Source of the DNA: Icerya purchasi
Taxonomy: Eukaryota > Arthropoda > Insecta > Hemiptera > Monophlebidae
Direction of reading: 5' to 3'
NCBI GenBank assembly: GCA_039619475.1
Contig: CM077116.1
Coordinates: 170,765,363 to 170,829,362, forward strand
DNA length: 64,000 nt
Part shown: piece after piece, positions 58,285 through 64,000 of the stretch
Layout: the number at the start of each line of letters is the position of its first letter
How positions within the stretch are numbered: position 1 is the stretch's first letter
Notes under the pieces: generated by a model
The model's database searches: none
Seen by the model: the letters and a program-made list of their open reading frames with translations, nothing else
What the model was told of the DNA's origin: nothing
Position numbers and translations under genes: made by a program

Positions 58285-58849
58285 TTAATTTTTGTTAGTT
58301 AAAAAAAAGTAAACCAGTACCACCGCACCTTTTGTGCACAAGTAGATTGTAACAAGGACATGTATTCCGAATAGTGCGTAAGTGTGATTTAATTACCCCA
58401 TGTAGCATCCGTTTTGTTTGAGCATTTTTCGCAACGATTGGAAATTGATACTTAATTGTTAAAAAGACAGTCGTGCCGCACTTTACACACCACCAAAAAG
58501 ACATTTCATTTACAAAAAGACAATTAATATAAACGTTTAATGGTAAGTTCATTGTACAGAAATGGATTTATTTACGAAGGCAGTAGAAAGTAACATGTAA
58601 TGTGATAACTGAAGTACTAAATGTTAAACAAAGTATTCAATTGATCGATTTGACGGCTGAAAATATAACTGCGAGTAGTTGCAATTTCCGGATCTTTCCT
58701 GGGTTCTAAATTCTACATTTTACGCATAAGCTGTAGAAATTCAAGATCTTGAGACAAATTCAAGTTAACATTTAAATCACCGTCAAATAAGATGCGGGAG
58801 GGGGTATACGATGCAATTCATTTCTCTTCATCATATCAAACTGCTTTCG

Positions 58850-59472
58850 GGCCATACGTCGTCTTTAAACTCAATTCGAAAGTGCGTCGCTTTTCTATAT
58901 ATGAAAGCCAGTAAGAAATCTGTGTCACGAAGTACAGACGAACGGTCAACATGTTATCGCGCATTGAATACAGAGATGATCCTAAACGCAAAACTGAAAC
59001 AGAACGTCAAAAAAATTATCGCCAAAAGCGTGAAAATGGAAGAACGCACAAGGAAAATCATTCAAGAGCAATCGCGCACAAATTCCGGAAATGCATTTCA
59101 GTCCAGTTCGGAGACGAATCACTTCGGTAGGAGCTGGTTCTGTAATTTCGCATGATTCCTTTTGAGCGATTTTCCTTTAGCGTTCTCCCACTTCGATTTT
59201 ACGCTTTTGGAGATTCTTTTTTTTTGACGTTCTGTTTCAGTTTCGCATTTAGGATCATCTGTATTTAATGTATAATAACGTTTTGTACGATTGACTGTAC
59301 TTACCGGACGGATTTCTTGCTGATTTTCGTACATAAGAAGGCGGAGCACTTTTCTTTATCAGTTGTGCGAGACGAGTAGGGAGACAGTTTCCGGGAATGG
59401 GTACTTCCGTCCTATTCTGCTCGTTTACGTTTTCGAGATTCGCACATAATTCGGCTTTACTTGTTGAAGCCA
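58850..59472. repeat. Head-to-head duplicated coding fragment
   Basis: The left half on + (58850-59100) and the right half on - (59390-59150) are homologous: both contain CCAGTAAGAAATC/TCAGCAAGAAATC, AGTACAG, GATGATCCTAAA, GAAACTGAAACAGAACGTCA and GGAAAATC. Both can be read as ...DDPK-x2-TETERQK..., a charged stretch reminiscent of the Arg/Gln-rich N-terminal regions of some transposon proteins such as Helitron-like ones (weak). The - strand copy begins with ATG at 59473 (MASTSKAELCANLENVNEQN) but shifts frame near 59300. Apparently an inverted duplication of a TE gene start. Confidence 0.5.
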
Positions 59473-59473
59473 T

Positions 59474-60099
59474 TATTAATTATACGATAGGATAAATGAT
59501 AATAAAGAAACGTTGTTAATTGTAGGAAGGCTTACAACACACCACTGAGATAGTTCCTTTTTAGAGTAAAAAGACGAACTTAAACTGTTGATCGCGCAAT
59601 CGCACTGATAACATCATTACGGTAACACATATGCACAACACATACACATTTTTCCGTGAGAAAGGCATTTTGTGGAATGGTCCCCAGCCATAAGACATGT
59701 TCATGTCAAAAGAAGAAAATTATCGAAAATAAAATTTTTTGAAGTAAATAATCTAACAATTTTACATTTAAAGCCTTCGCGGAAAGGTCTATATAATCGA
59801 GTTTTTCGTATACCTACAAATAAACTCAGCGTAGAACTCATGTCGCAACGAAACGGTTCCGGATTTCAGAGGAACTTGTCTTACACAATTTTACTTTACA
59901 TCGTTGATTTATACAATTGGTTTAAATAATTCGAATAAAGCTTTATCCGATACACAATAGACTGTTTTTTTATCTATTAAATTCCATTTCTTTTCTTTAA
60001 AACACGAAAATAAATTTATGTATAAAAAGCAATTTCATCGAATTGATGGATGATACTCAGTTAAATTTCGAACTACCTTACGATTCCACAATCAAAATT

Positions 60100-60139
<40 letters not shown>

Positions 60140-62120
60140 CCACTTCCAAATTTTATAAATATAAGTATACAGGAAAATACTACAAATGCTGCAGGCAGAA
60201 TTTCAAACAAATATATCAATTCGTTAAGAGCTACCGATCGTTTATTAAAATTGTATCTATCATAAAAAATGAAATAATTAAAATTTAAAGTGTTTACGTT
60301 TAAATTAAAATTAGTTTATAACACCGACTAACGTAAAAATTAGATATATTATTAGTACAAAAAAAAAAAAAAAAAAAACCGGCTTCAAAATTGTGAAAAA
60401 AAATTTCAGAATTTGAATGTTAGTTAAATATGAGCTTTTAGTGTTGGTAAAAAGGGTCTATATTTGTTGTTTTTTCCGTTTCCTTTTTATATAACGTAAA
60501 AATATTCGGGAAATTTTTGAAATTTTTCCCCACAAACGACTTAACAAATAATCTCGATGTAGTTTTTTGTAATAAATTGTAATTGACGCTCTATAATAAA
60601 ACAATGAAATTAAATTCTCCCAAATCCATCAGTTTAAAAATATTATTAGACTGTTAACTTCGAGTTATAAAAAATGTTGCCAATTTTACGTATTTATTAC
60701 ACTGAAACTGTTAGTGTAATACACTGTATATAATTTTGATCTTACTCGATAGTTCTTGATTTTATAAAAAAATGAATCATCATTACTTGCTCACTTACAT
60801 ACATACATTTCTCTAAAACAGATTTTTTAGTAAAAATCTATATAAATAATGGGACAATCATTTTATTGTAGAATCTATTATTAAAAATTTATGCAATTCT
60901 TAAAAATACTGATTTTACAATTACGTAAAAAAAATATATATATCTTTGCTAAATTTTTCTTTATTAACTTTTGTACTTGAGTTGCAAAAAAATCTTAAGT
61001 TACAGCAGTATTATTGAACACAATGGCACACGTACAGTATTTTGCGAAGCTGGAAAAAATATTCCTAGTGTAATATTCACACCGATCTGTTGAAAATTTG
61101 CGGTTTTTGAAGCATATTATTTGTATAAAAATAATTTTGAGAAATTAATTTTATTTAATTCGGTGATGAATAAAAATATCAGAATGTTTAACCAAATTTA
61201 TTTAATTACGGAATAGTCGTATGCCGTTTATTTCATACTCAAATATAAGGAACGAAAATAAAACTTTTTAATATGGTCACTATAAACTGGCACAAACTAG
61301 CGGCGAAGAACCTGAATCTTATCAAAGTTTTTATACCTCGATCAAGACTCTTGAACTAATTCTCCGGAAAGTCTTATTTCAGTGTTTTCTAAGAACGTAA
61401 AAACTGTATCCAGTTCACCTGGTGTTGAGCTGTTTACAAAAACCGTGTTAATCTTGACGTGGTGTCTACCAAAAATTGTGATTTTAATAAAAATTCCAAT
61501 AATTTCACGATATTTGTACTTGTTTTTTAAATGGGAAACGGAAAAAAATAAAAAAATAAACAGCTTCTTTAACATCAATATTAAGAGCTCGTATTATTTG
61601 GCTGAGGTAGATATTTTAAAATACTCATCCAAAATGTTAAAAAGTTTTTTTTTTTTTTTCTGACATATATAAAAATAGATAAATAAAAATATATAAACAC
61701 GGCTTCAAAAAACCATATGAACAAATTTGGTGATTCGATATTTTTCTAGCGGAATTTTCAGGGTTACGTGATAGTGAAAACATTAGAAATCATTGTTTTA
61801 GTGGAATACGAAAGTCATGATGATGTAATATTAACATTGTATTAAATACACCGGAATTATCCGATTTTATTTCCGAAAAAGGTTTATTTCATATTGAAAA
61901 ACAAAAAAACTTGTTAGGCAAAAGTAATCTAGTAAATTGTGTTAAGCCGATAACTACATATGACCTTTTGAGAAACAGACCGAATCTCATAACAGATAGG
62001 CGAAAGATAATGTGGTAAAGAGTTACATTTTATAAAGAAAAAGACTGAGGATAGAAGAATGAACAAAGGAACGCGGTAATAGGAACATAATGACATGCAA
62101 AGAGAATTGACGGTAATATT
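59474..62120. other. No recognised gene
   Basis: AT-rich. The frame at 59672-59929 (+, 85 codons) has no motif I can name. An A-run lies at 60104-60135. Sequences near 60377 (ACCGGCTTCAAAATTGTG) and 61700 (CACGGCTTCAAAAAACC) resemble the CGACTTCAA end of the palindrome-bearing repeat family and may be remnants. No exon supported. Confidence 0.4.
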
Positions 62121-62122
62121 AA

Positions 62123-62252
62123 AATAACTAATAAAAAAGAAAAATTAAATATAACTAAAATAAAATAAAATAACTAATAAAAAAGAAAAATTAAATATAA
62201 CTAAAATAAAATAACTAATAAAAAAGAAAAATTAAATATAACTAAAATAAAA
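62123..62252 (+). repeat. Minisatellite, three ~42-47-bp units
   Basis: AATAACTAATAAAAAAGAAA followed by AATTAAATATAACTAAAATA is repeated three times in tandem. Units differ only in the number of AAATA steps at the joints (AAATAAAATAAAATAACTAA versus AAATAAAATAACTAA). Confidence 0.85.
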
Positions 62253-62576
62253 ATTATAGACAACTACACAGCCCGGGATCGAAGAATTCATTTTACATTA
62301 TACAATTTTTGGAATCTGCCGATCTGTCTGTGCACGCTAATCTCAGGAACTGTCGAATCGATTTTGTTTCGGTTTTCACCTGAATAAGGACTAATTTCAG
62401 AGGAAAATTTTAGTACTTCATAAGTTTGGTATAATTTAACCGACCTATGAGGATTTTTGTCAATGAAATACGAAAAAAAAAGAGTAAAATACATTTGAAA
62501 AGAAAAAAAAAAGTTTAATATGGTAAATGTAATATAAATGTAAAATATACTCAAAAATAAATTAACAAATAAATAA

Positions 62577-62610
<34 letters not shown>

Positions 62611-64000
62611 ATATAACTTGGTGTTGTAAGTAAAAAAATATTCAAAAAAATGTTTTTATTAGTTTGATATTTAAATTTTATTAATTTATTTTATTAATAA
62701 TTTTACGGGTAAAATGTAAAATATTAAAATAATGGGTTTAGTAAGAAATGCTGGAAATGTGAAGTTAATTTAGTTAATACCAGAAAGACCCATTCTTTGT
62801 TGAGTAAAAACTCTAGTTCCATTACACCGTGACAAGTCACGGAAAAACTGATAATCTTCAGCTCAACATGAGGCCGTTTTTTGTTGGCCCCCGATAAGCA
62901 TATTTCTCAGAAAACAAAAACAACCTTTATACAAAATTATTAATTAAAAAACAAAAAGGAATGAAAGTAAAATGTTTGTTGTGATCAATGACCTTCAGAA
63001 ATAATACTTAGTTAACTCTAATAAATATTTCAGCAAATAAACTACAAATTTACGATGTAAGTCGCAGGAAATAACATTATAACATACATGAATACTGTGT
63101 TGCTAAATAATTCTTTATAATAATATTTATTATTTTTTTAAACATTTAAGTAAGCAATTCAATAACTACGCTGCTTACTAATATTCGATAAAAAAATAGA
63201 TTTCATTCGAACATTTTGGAAAATTTAAATTACATACAGATGAATTATTAAAGAGTCCCGCAACAGAAGTTTCAATATATTTTCTATACCGGAATCATTG
63301 ATTATTTTCAAATTTCAAATCCTTGCCAACTATGATGATTTGCCATTTTAGGCATACTTAAAACTTTTTTAGTTATCACATTAGTAGTATGCCCAAACGA
63401 AAGGGAAACTGAATAGAGAAAAAACCGCCAGTGAAAATATAGAATTCATTAAATAAAAATAGGGTGAAAAGTAAAATATTTAAACAAGTATCAATGCGCC
63501 GCTGAAGCTGCAGGCAACAGCTAGTAATGTATAAAAATTAAAATTTCTCAATTGTAAATATATATAATACATACGGTCCCGTGTAATAATATTTAACATC
63601 ATGTATTTAATTTTGCAGTTTTAAGAGATGGCATGTTTATTAAATATTACTTTTACGCATAAAATAAATAAACTCAAAATTTTTAATTTCCATTATGACA
63701 TAATGAAACGTTCTGAACAGTCGACCTTTTATTTTACGCTATGTAAAAATAAATTCTGAACATTTATTTTTAAGTTACCCTCCGAAAGTCCAAAACACTT
63801 GCTTCGGATAAATATTTTAATTATGTAATAGCGAACATGGTGGTTAATAATATGTTAATTTCATTAATTCCTAATAATAACTCTTAGTTTGCAACACGAA
63901 ACATTTTTTCCTATTAAACTGTTAATAGTCCGTAGTACAGTTTTTTGTCAAAAAAAAAAAAAAAAAAAAAAAGAAAAGAAAAAAAAGTGCAACATGTCTT
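62253..64000. other. AT-rich sequence, microsatellite, no gene recognised
   Basis: (TA)n followed by (TG)n lies at 62578-62612. The frame 62288-62554 (-) has no motif. An A-rich run lies at 63951-63987. No exon supported. Confidence 0.45.

Noticed and set aside
1..64000. CRISPR array, operons or phage-type systems
   Set aside because: No regularly spaced repeats with unique spacers; introns and eukaryotic transposons show this is insect nuclear DNA.

Overview
This is AT-rich, repeat-laden animal nuclear DNA, almost certainly from an insect and perhaps a hemipteran (inference from intron-exon style, protein similarity and transposon families; not proven). Genes have canonical GT-AG introns and are diluted by transposable elements, so most open frames of 60-100 codons are chance frames in AT-rich sequence.

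Host genes. (1) The last two coding exons of a SMYD5-type SET/post-SET methyltransferase lie on + at 4437-4659 and 5949-6117; its start is left of the window or unrecognised. (2) A complete DDRGK1 (UFBP1, ufmylation adaptor) gene lies on -, six exons between 26177 and 12712, predicted 281 aa. One 106-nt exon (16337-16442) is isolated by introns of 3.5 and 8.3 kb. (3) Head-to-head with it, across 504 bp, is a complete p24-family cargo receptor (TMED4/9 type, Drosophila eclair) on +, five exons from 26682 to 32605, predicted 216 aa, ending in a dilysine signal. (4) A terminal exon of an unrecognised gene lies on - at 56608-56435. SMYD5 and DDRGK1 converge; DDRGK1 and the TMED gene diverge, and both of the latter are expected to act at the ER/early secretory pathway.

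Mobile DNA. 0-12 kb: dead mariner-like element, degraded non-LTR retrotransposon, tRNA-derived SINE, hairpin MITEs, a 428-bp palindromic repeat and a Harbinger-type MITE. 12-25 kb (DDRGK1 introns): a DDE transposase remnant between terminal inverted repeats of about 440 bp, followed 5 bp later by an internally deleted mariner. 28-32 kb (TMED introns): a second copy of the palindromic repeat and a second SINE. 33-42 kb: RTE-like LINE pieces, a short direct duplication and a deleted pogo/Tigger element with a TA target duplication. 42-46 kb: a near-complete 3458-bp pogo/Tigger element (HTH/CENP-B part, DDE part, 20-residue tandem repeats, PHD-like finger) broken by one frameshift and sitting inside a degenerate cysteine-rich coding stretch. 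46-54 kb: Jockey and RTE-type LINEs nested in one another between two gapless 921-bp direct copies. 54-64 kb: microsatellites, a head-to-head duplicated coding fragment, a minisatellite and otherwise featureless AT-rich DNA.

I found no CRISPR array, rRNA, convincing functional tRNA or bacterial-type operon. The most unusual items are the pogo element with its repeat tract and PHD-like end, the long-TIR DDE element with a Cys/His-rich tail, the 921-bp duplication around a LINE nest, and the cysteine-rich stretch cut by the pogo insertion.
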